Positions 63,635-64,000 of a stretch of DNA of 64,000 nucleotides are shown in pieces (the first letter of the stretch is position 1; the number at the start of each line of letters is the position of its first letter). The stretch lies in NCBI RefSeq assembly GCF_052324685.1, contig NW_027506915.1, positions 124,001-188,000 of the forward strand, in the 5' to 3' direction. The position numbers were made by a program, and so were the translations under genes. The notes beneath the pieces were generated by a model that saw only the letters and a list, made by a program, of their open reading frames with translations, ran no database searches and was not told the origin of the DNA. The DNA is from Brachyhypopomus gauderio (Eukaryota > Chordata > Actinopteri > Gymnotiformes > Hypopomidae).

Positions 63635-63697
63635 AGCTTCTTTTTTTTCCAGGATATTACTGCCTTTAATGTCATGATGAGCAAAAAGTTTTCTGTT

Positions 63698-63769
63698 TTC
63701 CCTGACCGGGAATCGAACCCGGGCCGCGGCGGTGAGAGCGCCGAATCCTAGCCACTAGACCATCAGGGA
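63698..63769 (-). tRNA. tRNA-Glu-CTC: tRNA-Glu (CTC), unit 65
   Basis: As unit 1. Confidence 0.97.
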
Positions 63770-63973
63770 CAGCGATGTTATGCTAATGGATGAAGGCCTT
63801 TACATGAGTTCTGGCTGGCCGTTATTCATGAGTGAAGAAAGACCAGAATGTGGGTTATTCGTGACCACACCAGAACAAGTGGACCTTTTTGTGTCAAGAC
63901 TGTCAAATGCTTCCCATGTCAGAGGTCAAGAATATCTGGACATGTTCTGAATCACAGAGCAAGGCTAAACGTA

Positions 63974-64000
63974 GCCTGGATAGCTCAGTCGGTAGAGCAT
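63974..64000 (+). tRNA. tRNA-Lys-TTT: tRNA-Lys (TTT), unit 65, cut by window end
   Basis: The first 27 nt match the reference; the rest lies outside the window. Confidence 0.95.

Larger units (their letters stand above)
1..64000. repeat. Tandem array of three-gene tRNA units (Tyr-Glu-Lys), 65 units
   Basis: The same unit recurs head to tail across the whole window, broken only by two transposon insertions. Spacing between successive units is 909-911 bp (12 short units: 2, 3, 5, 7, 8, 10, 11, 16, 17, 20, 24, 28) or 969-972 bp (all others), with 898 and 960 bp where an 11-bp deletion occurs. Both window edges lie inside the array, so its true size is unknown. Copies differ by a few substitutions and by changes in T and A run length. 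Comparable known cases are the 3.18-kb multi-tRNA tandem repeat of Xenopus laevis and the human 1q23 tRNA array; the gene content here differs from both. Confidence 0.98.

Noticed and set aside
1-64000. CRISPR array or tRNA-derived SINE cluster
   Set aside because: The repeat is about 1 kb with whole tRNA genes, an intron and terminators. There are no short spacers, and no SINE tail or per-copy target duplications.

Overview
The window is almost entirely one tandem array of nuclear tRNA genes from an animal, most likely a vertebrate and probably a ray-finned fish. That guess rests on the tRNA types, a short intron in tRNA-Tyr, Pol III-style T-run terminators, and two DNA transposon insertions of hAT and piggyBac type. 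The species cannot be fixed from the sequence alone. There is no protein-coding gene that I can support.

The repeat unit is about 910 bp (short form) or 970 bp (long form). Each unit carries three genes in fixed order: tRNA-Tyr(GTA) on the + strand with a 14-nt intron, tRNA-Glu(CTC) on the - strand, and tRNA-Lys(TTT) on the + strand, followed by a gene-free spacer of about 410-470 bp. Numbering each unit from its tRNA-Tyr gene, the window holds 64 full units and a 65th cut by the window end inside tRNA-Lys: 65 Tyr, 65 Glu, and 64 complete plus one partial Lys genes. Tyr and Glu are convergent and stop at back-to-back T-run terminators; Glu and Lys are divergent. Spacers are about as well conserved as the genes, which points to recent amplification and homogenisation by unequal exchange or gene conversion.

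Layout: units 1-15 (1-15,300) mix long and short forms and contain a 4,673-bp block duplication. A 1,779-bp piggyBac-like element sits at a TTAA site between Tyr and Glu of unit 15 (13,346-15,124). Units 15-28 form a four-unit higher-order repeat of about 3.8 kb, and a 345-bp hAT-like element splits the Glu gene of unit 25 (24,665-25,009). Units 29-47 are all long form, with a 3,880-bp four-unit higher-order repeat. Units 48-62 show three-unit higher-order repeats of about 2,910 bp. Units 63-65 close the window.

Most tRNA genes look intact. Exceptions are three Tyr genes with the same 11-bp loss of the T arm and B box, one Glu gene split by the hAT-like element, and scattered copies with stem mismatches, many of them shared between units in a higher-order pattern. 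tRNA positions in the entries use standard tRNA numbering; 'as unit 1' or 'as unit 2' means no change seen by eye against that described gene.
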